Assembly: GCA_013397865.1 (NCBI GenBank)
Contig: VZTI01003260.1
Span: 1,453-65,452 of the forward strand
Length of the DNA: 64,000 bases
Source: Struthidea cinerea
Lineage: Eukaryota > Chordata > Aves > Passeriformes > Corcoracidae
Direction: 5' to 3'
In this document: positions 25,736-38,700 of the stretch, one piece after another
How the letters are laid out: every line of letters begins with the position of its first letter
How positions within the stretch are numbered: position 1 is the stretch's first letter
Program-made: the position numbers and the translations under genes
Notes under the pieces: generated by a model
The model's input: the letters and a program-made list of their open reading frames with translations, nothing else
Database searches by the model: none
What the model was told of the DNA's origin: nothing

Positions 25736-26334
25736 TGTCTTGGGGTGACTTTATGATGTGTATCCCCTATTGCTACCCTATGCCCACCAATCTTTTCTGT
25801 GTCTTTAAACTGAGCGTGAGAAGGACAGAAAACAAAAAACGTTTCAAAGCAGTTGTTTCAAGGACATGGAGATACGCTCCTCTGTTTCTGCGGTACCCTT
25901 GGTATTTTTTTCTGGCAGCCAATTTTTGCTTCGGCTCTTTTTCCCAGCAAGAGACAGAGGGTTGAATTTCGTTTTCCTAGGATTTTGGTTTTTTTGTTCT
26001 CCTCTTCTGGACTGTTTCAACAACATCTGAACACATCAGGTGAATTTTCCCGGAGGCCCAGGGGAGTGGGCCCTCACCGTCCCAGCTCTGAAGAGGAGAG
26101 AGACCGCACCTACAGAAGACCTCTAAAAATCTTCCCAGGTTTTCTCTCCACAGAGAGAGATCTCATTATTTAGCATTATTATTCCCCTCCTGTGTGTTTG
26201 TTAAATAAATAGCTCTTTATCTCTTTCACTTTCCTTTGAGGAAATTTTTTTTTTCCGAACCTGGGGGGGAGGGGTGGTTGCAACCTGACTTCTGTCAGAG
26301 GATATTTTCCTCCAAATTTGTCCAAACTAGGACA
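25736..26334 (+). mobile_element. Solo LTR with perfect 5-bp target duplication (CCCAC)
   Basis: A 599-bp unit starts TGTCTTGGGGTGAC and ends CTAGGACA (TG...CA). It is flanked by CCCAC at 25731-25735 and again at 26335-26339. AATAAA lies at 26204-26209 on the plus strand, giving plus orientation. A related copy in opposite orientation lies at 52963-53546. A 5-bp duplication is usual for class III (ERVL-like) elements, but the family assignment is inference. Overlapping open frames inside it (up to 106 codons) are not retroviral genes. No internal region is present, so it is a recombined solo LTR. Confidence 0.93.
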
Positions 26335-26344
26335 CCCACAGAAC

Positions 26345-26381
26345 TTAATATCAGATATTTTTTTTTTTTTTAATATCAGAT
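26345..26381. repeat. Poly-T flanked by 12-bp direct repeats
   Basis: TTAATATCAGAT occurs at 26345-26356 and 26370-26381, with A(T)12 between. The arrangement resembles a target duplication around a bare poly-A (read on the minus strand), but replication slippage is as likely. Confidence 0.7.
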
Positions 26382-26702
26382 TTATTTTTCTGTCATGTGT
26401 CTGGACTACCTACAAATCCAATGTGTGTTTCTGCAAAAGCTGTAGTAGCCTAGAAAAAAAAATTATTTGACTGACCATAAAACTTTCATTGGGAAAAGCA
26501 AACCAAATGTGGATGCTGAAAAGCTTTCAGCAAAGAAATTTTCCAGCTTTCTGCAGCATTCTGTGAGAATCCTGCTTTTCTCAAAAAAACTATGAAAAAC
26601 AGTGAGACGGTTTTGTAAACGAATTCTCTCTATCTGCAGCTGCAAGTTGTTATGTAGCTTTGTTATTTGATATTGACTAGAGAAATACTTTGAAATAGGT
26701 AT

Positions 26703-26881
26703 TGTGGGTTTCAGCCTACCAGCCTGGAGGTGGATTGTTAAAGGACCAATGATCTTATGTCATTTAGGCAACTAGGGTATAAAAACGGGTCGGTGTAATA
26801 ATAAAGGCCCTTGCCATTCCATTTGCTCCCTGAACTTGAACTTGGATTGTGTCGTGATTTCTCCCCGGCCACGATACAACA
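26703..26881 (+). mobile_element. Short LTR-like element (TATA + AATAAA)
   Basis: A compact unit begins TGTGGGTTTCAGCC and ends CCACGATACAACA. It holds a TATA box (TATAAAAA, 26778-26785) closely followed by AATAAA (26800-26805) and a GC-richer U5-like part with CTCCCCGGCCACG. This order on the plus strand is that of a short retroviral LTR. I could not find a clear target-site duplication, so the exact ends are tentative and it might be the truncated 3' portion of a longer LTR. Confidence 0.55.
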
Positions 26882-29800
26882 GCGACAACCAAATCTTGCA
26901 AAATGCCTGGATGTTTTAACAGCAGTGAATCAAGACTATGAGGTCCTGACTCTGCTCATTATGATACCACCTTGTAAGGACTGTAATTTTCCTCTGCACA
27001 CTGCTGCCATTCTTTTCCATCTATTCCCTCCTGGTAGAAAAGTAATGAAATCACTTGTTTCTTAGGTTGCTTGGACCATTATCCAACAGTTTTCTCCGCA
27101 TCCCATTGAGTTCATATATTGGAACTAAGAGATTTTGAAAGAGTATTGCTAACCTTTGAGCTTTTGATTGGGCTTGTTCTTGTCAAAAATTCCAATCTAT
27201 CTTACTCTTGTCTTTTAGTTTTGGATTTAAAGTAAATGCATCACACATGTAAAGTGCTGAAGACAGAAGTGGCTGATGTGTCAACTTCCATATTAAAAAG
27301 GCTCCTGCTTTACATTGTGGGCTCTTTTGATACCCCAGAAAATAAATTCTTGGGGGAAAATAAAATGGATTTTTTTTCATACTATTCTTTTAATGAATGC
27401 GGGATGCTACCTGGGAAGATTTAGGTTAATTTTGCTGGTTTTGTTTTGAGGCAAAATAAAAACCAAAAAGGTGAGATAAAAGCAAAGGGATCAACATCAG
27501 GACTAAGAGAATAGTCTCAGTATGACCTAGGTCTTTTAAACATTTCTTAACATTGCTTTTAAACTTACCCTTTTCTGCTTTGCTTTCACTTACAGTATTG
27601 TAGGTGATAACAGCAATGGGAAATACTAAAAAAACACCAGCTGCATGCAACTGACAGCCTTCTAATGCCATTATCACTTTGTCCTTCTCTGAAACAGAGT
27701 AAAATCTCATCTACATCCATATTGCCATCAATTTATATTTTGAAAGGAAAAGATGAGCATATATGCATCCCAGTGTCAGAAGGCAATTTAGTGTCTGTGC
27801 TTATAAAATAGGCATTCATGCAAATGACAATAATAGTTGTTAATTTATTTAAATCAGAGCTTTCTGAACAACTTCCCTATTACTGGCAGAGAGTTTTGGT
27901 GGTTTTCAGTCTGATGTTTGAACTAAATAATAAAAAATGGCATTCACTTTTCTGTGCAAAATAATGTTTCAAGTCTAAATTCTAACACTGCCCCTCAGAG
28001 TGACTGCAAACTCTCCTATCATGGTGTTACCTGGAAACTGCACTAGTACATCTTCAGCTATGAATGGAAATACTTTTACACAAAGGATTTGGGACAGTAA
28101 CCTGTCAACCCAGGCTGAAATTCTTTCTCTCTCTTAGAGCACCTCATTAATTGCTAATTTCTGAGAGCAGCCTTTCAGCCAGTGGTACATGAATGTACTA
28201 ATTTAGAACATGTTTCACTAGTTTGCTTTACAAATTGTCAAAGGCCAGCAGCAGGAAAGTTTTCACAGAAGGCTATGGATATAACAGTTGTTTCTTACTT
28301 TGCCTGCTATGACTGTCTCTCTGTCAGGAATGAAATTCAATTGATTTGACATGATTTGCTCTAGATAAATCCATGCAGGCTCTGTCTTACTGCTTTATCA
28401 TCCAAATACTTTGAAACAGTCACATACAATTTTTTCCTGTATCATGCCAGGAATCAGTATCGAGTGGGACTGCTCTGCAACTCTTCATGTAGTCGCTTCC
28501 ACGTGCCTTTTTAAAAGATAAATAACACAGTGGACTTTCTTCTGCTCTTCCTTTTTCTTTGAAGATATCTTGAAAATAATTTCTGGGGTTTGCAGAGTGC
28601 TGCCTGGAATACACATAACTTGTTTGGTATTCTTTCAAGGCTCTTTCTTGCCAGTTGTTTGGCTCCTAGCTAAAGCTATGTTTTGTTCAGTCAACAATCA
28701 TAAATAAGCTTGAATTGCCTTTCTGTGAAGAAAGAAGTAAAAGAGAGGGATAAATGCTCCAGCCTTCTCCATTCCTCCTTTATTTCCTTTCCCCTTCGTT
28801 AAATTGCTGAATTATAAATTTCTTTGTGGCCCCCCCTACATGAGTTTGATTTTTTTTTCACATTTTTTTTTCAGCCTGTGCAACACACTGTGCCTCGTTT
28901 TGTGCCTTAGTTTTTTTTAATTTACAGTTACATGCTCAGGTTAATCCTTTAAATTCATGTGCCACTTAGTTGTAGCTTTTTAATAACAATGTAATTCAGG
29001 CACATCGTCTTTCCAGAAAGAATTCAGCTTAAGCTGAACTCAATCCTTGCCTCTTCTGTGTTTAAGAGAAGACCTAAGCAGAAGATGTCCCCACCAGTGG
29101 TTGTAACACGAAGGCTGCAGTGGGACTGTTTTTCCCAGAACTCAAACACTGCCTTGCTCTCAGCCCTGTGTCACCTCTTTCCAAACACTCGTGTGATGAA
29201 CATACAAGTAGTTCCTCAGCGATTCTGGCAGATGGAACCCAAGCAAATGGGGAGAGGCTGATGGGCAGCAATCTTCTTCACCAGCATGGCTTTTTGTAAA
29301 CACAATGTGTGTCTTCTCCCTATTAGCAACAGTGAAATACAATCCTAGTGAAATTTTATGTGAGGATGAACGGAAGAGGTAATCTATACCTGTGAATGAA
29401 TTCCAGTGACAAATGGTATCCCTCAAACTACATCAGTCAAGTCCAATGCTTGTTTTCATCTTCCTTTCTGCAGTAACTGGCATTAAATGCCTAACAGTCT
29501 CCGTGAGTATCCCCCGTCTGTCCCCTCAGATAAAGTAGTGGTGTTTTCCAATCTCCTGTATCTTGGCAGAATAAAACACATATTTAAGAATTGACATCAA
29601 TTTCAGCTGACAAAACGCTGGAAACAATTAGTGACTTGGACAGAAGAAATGGGTATTTGCATGTGATCTCTGGTGATTTGAGCTATGGAAACAATAAATG
29701 TATTCCAACAAGTCATTTGGTACTTCTGCAGTGGAAAAATAAATAACCCAAGCGCTGCTCTGTCATTTTCACGGGAGAAACAAAAATGCCCTAGGAAAAC

Positions 29801-30544
29801 CAATCATTGAAAAGCGGACTGAGACCAAGTGGTTTGACTGTTAATACTAAGTACCATTTGCAGATGGCAGTACTTGTGTTAACTTTGTCAACCACTCTGT
29901 TACATAATTAGGTAAAATGAAAATGAACTTTCAAATTTTGCTTCCATTTAATTGCCCAGTTCACGTATTGAAAAATATATTAAAGTACAATAGTATGGGC
30001 AAGTATAACCAGATTTTAGGGGTTTGTGATGTATTTTCCTCAAGTATCAAAGAATTTGAGAATCTTGAGTATATATTATATTTAAATTTTTAAGCAGTGG
30101 CACATAAATATGATTAGGTATATCCCACAAATCACTTGTTTCTAGAAAGATCTTAATATGTTCTACAGATTTTTGAAAATATTATTTTATTAGATTGCCC
30201 ATTTGCAGGTTTTTTAAATTTTTTGTAAGACAAATTTAGAAAGACAAATTATATTTCTTTCTCAAATTGCTAACCCAGTTTTGTGATAGTGTTAAAAATG
30301 TGAATTTACAGTTGTTAAATTTTATAATATGGTGTGCTAACTGAAAAATAAGCTAGAATGCTATTGGTAAATTCCTTAGTCATGAATTTCCCAAGCATAA
30401 TTTAGCAAAGCATTAAAAATAGCAAGAGTTTGCATCCATCAAAATATAAATCTCTAAATAACTGTCCTTACAGTTTTGCTTCTCATTATATTTCAATGAA
30501 CAAAATTTCTTCAATGAGCTTTTAATTCTGTTTGCTGTAAGAGG
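26882..30544. other. Intergenic, no gene seen
   Basis: AT-rich anonymous DNA. Short open frames only, none recognisable. No transposable element is identifiable by eye. Confidence 0.5.
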
Positions 30545-30765
30545 AAGTTGACCTTGAATATTAGGAAGCAATTCTTTACTGTGAGCATGGTGAGACACTG
30601 GCACAGGTTGCCCAGAGAAGCTGTGGCTGCCCCATCCCTGGAGGTGTTCAAGGCCAGGTTAGATGAGGCTCTGAGCAACCTGGGATAGTGGAAAGCGTCC
30701 TTGACCATGGAATGGGATGAGCTTTGGGGTCCCTTCCAACCCAAACCATTCTATGATTCTATGAG
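30545..30765 (+). mobile_element. CR1 LINE 3' end fragment
   Basis: Contains the CR1 3' text on the plus strand: AGGAAGCAATTCTTTACTGTG, GGCACAGGTTGCCCAGAGAA, GAGGTGTTCAAGGCCAGGTT and, at the end, CCCTTCCAACCCAAACCATT followed by CTATGATTCTATGAGTC. The terminal ATTCTATG-type short repeat shows an intact 3' end. It is a 5'-truncated copy of about 220 bp. Confidence 0.93.
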
Positions 30766-33589
30766 TCTGTGAATACAGGTGATATTGCTGGTTTCTGGCT
30801 CTGCTGCCAGGGCCTATTTGGAGACTTGCATGCCTTCACACTTTTGTCTGTAGTCACTTACCTAGCCAATCCTATCAGATCATCTTTGAAAAGGGTATCA
30901 GTTTTTATTATGATTTTTTGCCATTATACTCAATGGCAAATTGAAAGTTATTACAAGTTTAAACTATCTTACTAGCATTAAAGAGATGAAGATTAGAGTG
31001 TTATGGTTTTGTTCTTTCCATCCACAGCAATCATTTTGCTGAACTATTACATTTCCTACCACGAAAACAAGTATGACATCAAAGAAAAGACTTAATAACT
31101 TGTGGCATCTAGCTCAACCCACAAAAACTCAGAGTTCCCGGCTTACATAAGTAAAGAACAAATGAACCATATCTTTCCATCTTAAGGGACCTTCCCACAA
31201 TTCACCAACAGCCTCAGGTCTGCCAAAAACTTTATAAATACTACAGCATGAGAAGCCTTATACATACATTTGATTAACTCCTGGCTTGTGTTTTAGCTTT
31301 CCCAAGAGACTGGTAATAAAACTGGCAGGCATTTAGGCTCTCCTTTTCTTAAACCTACCTTCCTTCCCTACAGCTTTCCATTGGTTTAGGGCTCCTAGTA
31401 GGACACTACGTGTCACAGTTACAATTGACAAGAAAAGATACTCTATTCTATGAATTTATTTATGCTACTGAACAACCGCTATATAAACCTGTCACTCTGG
31501 ACCCTGACTTGTTAGCAGGGGCCTCTCATGTTAAGCCTTTATAAAAGTCCTGCTGTCATCTGCCCATCCTTTACCAGTGGCACAATACCTGCCAGCTGTG
31601 TCTTCTAAACTGTGGGAGTGGTTTTGGTTCCTTTAAAATTCTGTGCTTTGAGCAATGGTGTTTTAAGGTCTGGCTGTTGAGAAACTGAGCCGTCTTCAGG
31701 GCAGGGAGAAATGGAGAATTTCATCAGACATCCCAAGATAGACTTCCACTGCTCTTTAGTCTGACCCTGCAGTCTTTGATTCACGCCAATGGTTAGTAAT
31801 GAAAAGATTTTTAGACTATTTGGAGCCATTCAGTTCCCCTATATCTTCAATTTTCTATTTAATTAAAAAGAAGTGGTTTTCCTTTTATAAATTTTTCTCA
31901 AAATGTACTTTCTCTTTCCAATAAATAAAACAAAACCAAATACATATTAAAAAAGCTTTCACAGGTCCTAGCAGCGGCGATGTATTTTCTCATTCCTGAA
32001 TCACAAAACACATAAAAAAACTTCATTTACTGATGATATTGATCTATCTCTTTTATGTAGATAATTGCTTAGATTTACACATTTTATTTTAAAGTTAGGA
32101 TCGGCCTATTGTGCAGAAAATAAAAATAGGCTACACTTTTGTTGCAATCCAACCAAAACATAAATATCCATGCTTCCTTTACCTAAAAATGTTTAGGCAA
32201 AATAGGCTGTGTCATTGCTGGGACAGATGAAAGAGCTAATCACACTGAAAGGATCTAATTCTGTAGCACACCAACCCTGCAGAATCTGAGAGTGTGGCAA
32301 CATTGCAGCGAGAAGGGTCTTGCTGAGCAGCTGAACACTGCATTTTGAGTGATCAGGGGCTCTGTTGGACTGGAGCTCATGCACAGTTCTGCTGAGTTGC
32401 TGAACTCTGTGGAAGCAGAGAAGCAGAATCATCAGCCTGTGATGAAACTTTTAATCTCCCTATAATTCGGAAAGCTAGCCCAGCAGCTTTGAACTCATCA
32501 AAACTCAGAACATGCACTTGGAGCAGACCTTTTAAGATGAAGCCTATTTTGTCTCAACATTGTGTGTTTTCTGACCATAAGTACAGAGAGCTCTTTCAGA
32601 GATGCCAAATCTTTCTATAGTTAAATAGTTTCCTTTTAAGCTTGACTTTTTATGCATGTAATATTTTTAGATCAGATAGGTTCTACAAAAGCATGAAGGA
32701 TTCCTTTGCATTCACAGTGAAGAAAAAGTATTTTCCCTTGAGGGAACTGAAAAGCTCTAAAAAACCGTAAGTTCTGTCACACCAAGTTTAATAGGAGGGG
32801 AATGATATCTTGTAACCAGCTCTTCGTACTATCATGATGTTCTAAGGTAAAAAATAGTACTGAAGCTCCTCTGCATAGGAATTAAAACCTTTTTTGGATA
32901 TGTTTGATCTCTTTAGTGACTGACCGACTGATGTTTAAGAATTTACTGTCCCTGGAGTGGGACATACTTAACTAGGTATTACTTTTTCATGGATAAATAT
33001 CCCAGATTTAAACCTGGCTCCTTAGCCCAGAGGGTTTGCTATTTTAATGCTGTCTGTGTCATGATATCAGCAGTATTTGTATAGACAGGAACTAGAAATA
33101 TAAATGCATTTAGTTATCACACTTCGGGATTTATGCTGAGTGCTAACACCCCAACAGAAATGTAATCTCCTTTGCCCCTGTATGCTGAGTAATTTTGTTT
33201 TGGAAATAAATGTCATAATTTTCATAAGGTAAATGACATTTAAAATGTTAAGCTACTTACCTTGTTCCTCCTTCCTGTCTTCAGAACTGCTTAGAAGTCA
33301 AAGGCTGATGACATTATCAGGTGAATAACAAATATTTTTGTCCTCTGAAGAATATTAACATATAGAACTATACTTAAAAAGTGGGCAACATTACTGAAGC
33401 TATATTACATTAACTATTGAACAGCCATTCATTTTGCAAGACTGTGACTGGTTTATATTGAATATAGTCTCATTTCAGCTTCATTTGGGATAATCACCTG
33501 CATGTCTTAGAAAAGTTTTGTTGCCAGATGAAAAATTGTTTGCACCTGGTGGGTTAACACAATGCTTATTCTTCAAAAACCACTGGGCT
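30766..33589. other. Intergenic, no gene seen
   Basis: AT-rich DNA with short open frames only (79 codons or fewer). Nothing recognisable. Confidence 0.5.
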
Positions 33590-33990
33590 GTGGAAACACA
33601 GAATGCTCATTCTGTAGGAGGGAGAACATGAAAGCAACCAGCCCAACTGAACCAACTTTTGCCAGTTCACCGGGCAGTTAGGGGTGACTTTGCGGTTGGT
33701 GACCACCGGGGACCACCAGAGAGATCCCCAGGACAGCAGAATATGAGCAGAGGGGAGAAAACACATGTTAATGATTTTGGGGAAATTATTATCATACATA
33801 TGTTTATTCCAGAAAAATCAGTGGGTATGTTTGCAAAATACAGTATGTAAACAGGAGCTTCTGCTATAATCAGCATGCACAATTTTCAGAGGAGATACCC
33901 CCTCATGCATCCGGCCAAATAAAGAATGACTGCTTTGCAATGCTACGTTGGTGTTAAGGAATTTTATTTTTACTGGGTTTTGGTAAGAGT
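33590..33990 (+). mobile_element. Probable ERVL-type LTR (boundaries approximate)
   Basis: The right half reads GAGGAGATACCCCCTCATGC, ATCCGGCCAAATAAAGAATG, then GTTGGTGTTAAGGAATTTTA. This closely resembles the R/U5 part of avian ERVL LTRs as I remember them, with AATAAA at 33918-33923. The left half includes TGACCACCGGGGACCACCAG and an ATGTTTGCAAAATAC segment. The TG start at about 33590 and the end at about 33990 are guesses, because no clean target duplication was found. Plus orientation is inferred from the polyadenylation signal. Confidence 0.5.
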
Positions 33991-35830
33991 TTCACCACAT
34001 GGCTGTCATCCACACACAACACAGTTAATCCATTGTACATCCTTAGTATGGGATTTCCAAATTACCAACAAAATAAGGACTACCAGTCAATAGGCACTAA
34101 CTAGGTTTAGGAGTAGATGGGTCTGTAGGAATATTAAGAGAGCCTCAGAAAAGCGGGTGGTGAAATTTATATCAATTTTTAGGTTGAAGGCATCCCCCCA
34201 TTTTTTTCCTGTAAACTTTGTAATATATTCAGGACAGTTTTATTGATTCCTTAGTTAAGGGAGTATGTATGGGCTGCAATTTTCAGAGACACAGAGACAT
34301 GGCAAGCACATAAAGTCCAGTGCTCCACGCACAGCTGTTCCAAATATTGAGCCTACCAACAAATTTTGTTGCTATTAGTGTAACGTCCATGCATTACAAT
34401 AATTACAGAAAAGTTGTAAAACATCGGTTTCTGTCTATTCTTATTTCAGTTTTTAAACTGGTATTTTCAGAGCAGACAGTATGTTTTTCCTCCTTTGTAG
34501 ATTCAGGTGTAAGCAAGGACATGGAAACAAGCAGTTGTTGTGATGTGTGACTTACATTATCTCTGTAATTTTTGTCATTTAAATTCCTTTCTTGGTTTCT
34601 GCCCTCCCTAGCAAAATAAGTGTTACCTCTTTAGGAAATTATGTGATATAATTATAAAAGGATAAACCAAGTTATTTTTATTTCCATGTCAGCAACTTTT
34701 TTTTTTAGATCTATGGCAATATAGTTAGTGAACTGTTTCAAACAGCAATATACTCATAGCAGAATTAATGTATACAAGTAGAACAAAAAGAAAGAAAGAA
34801 AACTAACTACAACAGTGTCTTACATTAAAGAAATTTGTATTGTTGGATAGCAGTATACCATGATACTGTCAACTGTGAGAATTCAAAACCAAAAAGCCAG
34901 TCCCCCCAAAAACATTGACTTTAATAAACATTAAAACAACACCAACAAGTTATTTCCTTTTCCACCTCCCAAAGTATATGTCAATTCCTATGAAAATGAA
35001 ATCTAAGAGTGAAGAAATGGTGCATCAAACTAGCAGCTAAAAGAGATAATATAAAAAACAATAGTGAATTATTCCAACACACAAGAAAACCAGGAAGTAT
35101 ATCACAAGAGTAAAATTATTATAGCAGACTCTTTATAATGCTTTGAAAATCAAAAAAGATCCACTCTAAGCAATGACATATTGCTGCAAAATCATAGTTG
35201 AAGCATGTAGGTACAAAATAGAAATATTCAATGGCTATTTTCACTATTCCATTTAAAATAAAAAGTATTCTGATATAATTTTTTGTAAGTAAAAAGTCTA
35301 ATAACAAGGTAGTAAGAACACATCTTTCAGAAGAGGAAATGAAGGCTAAAGGATATTTAAATGTAAGTATTTAAAAGTGTTTTAAAAGCGTAAGGAATTG
35401 AAATCAACAGAGCCTGATGAAGATCACCCTGAAGGAATTTTTGACAGCCCCACCTGACCACATTTCTCTCACAAAATGGTGATAAACCATTTAAAAGTAA
35501 GAATTCTATTTAATTTTCTCAAGAGGAGGAAAAGCAGAGATTGAGGAATGGTTATGAGGCATGTCATATATACAGGAAATACTCTTACTATAATATGCTC
35601 AAAGAAGTCTTCAACCTATTGTCCAAGCCACTCACTCTACGATATTTAAAAGTTGGACACTGCTTTGACAAAAGCTGTCTCAGTGACAATTCTCCACTAA
35701 TAGCAGCTAAATAAAATACATGTCTTTTAGTTGTCCTTTAACATTTCTGTGACAGTTTTTCTTCTCCCCAAATCTTGTTTTATTATTGTAATTTGAGGGA
35801 GTATTAAGCTGTATCACTACTAAAAGCATT

Positions 35831-35849
35831 AAAAAAAAAAAAAAAAAAA
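35831..35849. repeat. Poly-A tract (A19)
   Basis: Nineteen consecutive A bases. No recognisable retroposon body lies upstream. Confidence 0.9.
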
Positions 35850-38143
35850 GGAGGTAAATTTGCATACTGCAAATGTTAAACTGTAGAATTTCTTAATCCT
35901 GTATGTTCTGGACATCAAAACCATAAATGCATGAAGATCAGCTGGACGAATTCATGGAAGAAAAAATCTGACCTGTAGTTAAAAGCTTCAGGAAGTCCTG
36001 TAGGTTACAACTGTTTGAATTTGGAATAGTAAACTGGGAGAAATACCCCTAGGTATTTCTTTCAGCCTCAAAAATAATGGCTGCATTTTTGAAACAAAAC
36101 TAAAAGTTAAATTTTGCATTCATTTAGTTCTCCAGTTATAACCACTCAAATGAGATGAAAAACATTCTTTTGTAATCTGGCACAGGGAAGATATGATACA
36201 TAATTCATGCCTTTGGAGCCAGTCTTGAAATACTGAGTGTTTTAATACAGGGGTAGAATTTGCACTTTTTAAAGACAGAGATCTCCAAAAATGCAGTAAA
36301 TTACAAAGTGCACTGCCAAAATATTAACATAGATTTAATACTTAATATCATGATTTTTGCTTAAGTGACTTACCCAGAGCAAAGAAATATCGGGTAAAGC
36401 AGTTACATAAATTAACATTTTGTGCATGACATATTTACAGCACAGCATGTGACTCTACAAAGCAAAAATGGTTATAGCACTTGGAGTATTTAAAGATGAG
36501 AAAGCTGTCAATCAATATTAGCCTGTGGGGAAAAATAATTTTATCCAAAGCAAAAAACACAGTCTGGGTTAGAATGAGTGATTAGTAGGACAGGACTCCA
36601 AAAATAAGAGCCCTGGAGAGGAAGATGTGAAATAACAAAACAAACAGGTAAATACTTGTTTTTAAAGAATGGGGTTTGGTGGTTTTTTTAGTTAATCACA
36701 CATCTATGCATCAGTGTAGCTTTGCAGCACTCACAGTGTCAGGATGCTGGTCACACAGCTAGAAAGGGCTTGTGTTTGTGCTGCACATCATGCAGATGTA
36801 TCCTCCAAAGCCCAATGGTTTGTACCCTTACCTTGTCCTCCCAAGACTGTTTATGTATTTTATGATAAACACTCAGCATGAAACAGAAATAAACCCCAGA
36901 GAGGTCCAGAACAGATGATCACAATGGCCCCTCCAGCCACTGCAGCTATGAGCTTATACATCCACAGCAATACACTGAAATATGTCTCTAATAGGGATGT
37001 TCATATAAAGAACTTGCTCTCTGACCAGAGCTCTGCCAACGTTGCGAGTAAACAACCTCAGGGTTCTTCAGTTGAGACTCTTCCTTGGCTGTGACCACTC
37101 CAGATGTCTGTGAAACACTATGAAATACTGGCCAAAATCCTTTGGGCAATTAATAAATGCCACTTCTGGTTAGAATCATGTTTTAGCAAAAAAAAAATTT
37201 CAAATGCCCTCACGTTACAAATAAAACAGCTTCATTCTTGACCTTATTATTTTTCCATTTAACAGTTGCCTCTCTGACAGATCAACCCAGCTAAAAGCTG
37301 TGGGTAAAATACTGCTGTAAGCAAGCTATGCATTACATTTTTTAACCTTAAAAATAAAGACAATTTTTTTTTTTCTCCAGTGACTCCAGAAGTAAATAAA
37401 ACTCGAATGCTTTTTTCTCAAGTTTTTCTTACCTGTTCAGGTCATATTTGAAACTACAGGAATACCTGAGGCTGAAGTAGACAAGTGAACAAAATTATGA
37501 CAACGGTCTCTATATAAAGTTTGACTTTTAGAATTCTGAAGTATATACAAAAAATAATATATTGAACATTATTTCTAAAATGTATCTTAACACCCCATCA
37601 AAGGAAACAGATCTATGATTTCTGGTCTATGGAGGGCAGTAATATTCCCCTTTTTCACCACTTTGAAGCTTTCTGTTGAGGCAAAACTCCAGGTGGATGT
37701 AGCTCAAAAGGCATAAATTAAAGCAGTGAAGCTCTTTTCACTCTTTCCCTTCATTTGCTCACTGAATTAAATAATTTCTCTCATAATGAAGCTCTGTTTG
37801 TTTCCTATTTTACTTTTCCTTTCTCATATAGAATAGCTGAGTTCACTTTTATATTTTTGGAAGCCACAGAATACCAGCAACAGAAGTGAAATACAGGGAC
37901 TGTGCCAGTATGCAGAGACTGATAAATACAAGATAATTAAATGCTCCCTTGGTGTTTTGGAGTTGTTTAAGATACAGGTTTCCTTATTTTATTTCTTTCT
38001 CCTCTTCCGTGTGTTGTGTTTTCCCTTTCCTCAGTCCATCCTTCCTCCTTTTCATTTACCTAACCTCCCTCCTATTGTTTTCCCACTGAAAATAACATTC
38101 CAGCTTCTGGTGTTTCTCATCAACTCCACAAAGAGGATATACC

Positions 38144-38162
38144 AAAAAAAAAAAAAAAAAAA
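38144..38162. repeat. Poly-A tract (A19)
   Basis: Nineteen consecutive A bases followed by a CA-rich stretch, about 100 bases left of a solo LTR. Confidence 0.9.
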
Positions 38163-38262
38163 CCACAACAAAAACCAAAATCCCTGCACTTCCTTTGGGA
38201 AATGATTCACCACAAGGGATGGATTTTCCCTAATACTCTGACATGAACAAACAGTGGGGGAA

Positions 38263-38700
38263 TGTGGCTTTGTCGAGGTGGACATGAAAGCACACACTTG
38301 CAGTAATCCAAAGTCGAAGAAGTTTTTTATTTTTCTCTACTGCTATTCTTACACCTTTTCACAACTGCTGTGGCCTATTGAGATTGGCTGCTTAGCAAAC
38401 AATGACAAGGCTGTCTAACAAAACAATGACCATTCAAGCAGTAAAACAATTAGCTATACAAGCAAAGGTATAGTTGCTACATATTATCCACAAGTTCTCC
38501 CTTGTACACTCTTAATGTCTCATAACAAGAACATCTTCTCCTCATGTCCAGAACATCGTCTCTCATTGATTATCTTCTTGGCCTTCTCTGTGGGTTTCAC
38601 TGAAGCTGCAAAATTTCCACTGTAAAATTCTCACGGGTAAATTCTGACTGGTTTCAGGTCTGACTCTGTGAGGCCTGCAGACCAGCTGTCAGCCTCATCA
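38263..38700 (-). mobile_element. Solo LTR with perfect 6-bp target duplication (GGGGAA)
   Basis: A 438-bp unit bounded by GGGGAA at 38257-38262 and 38701-38706. On the plus strand it starts TGTGGCTTTGTCGAG and ends AGCCTCATCA, so on the minus strand it reads TGATGAGG...GCCACA, with TG/CA termini. AATAAA on the minus strand lies at 38326-38331, about 70 bp from the 3' end, which supports leftward orientation. Its left 15 bases match the left end of the LTR at 23445 at 13 positions, and both start TGATG(A/T)GG on the minus strand, suggesting related class II (ERVK-like) families. No internal viral sequence adjoins it. Confidence 0.82.

Larger units (their letters stand above)
33991..38262. other. 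Intergenic, no gene seen
   Basis: Very AT-rich DNA with two A19 homopolymers, listed separately. Open frames are 82 codons or fewer and overlap low-complexity sequence. The last six bases are the left target duplication of the next LTR. Confidence 0.5.
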
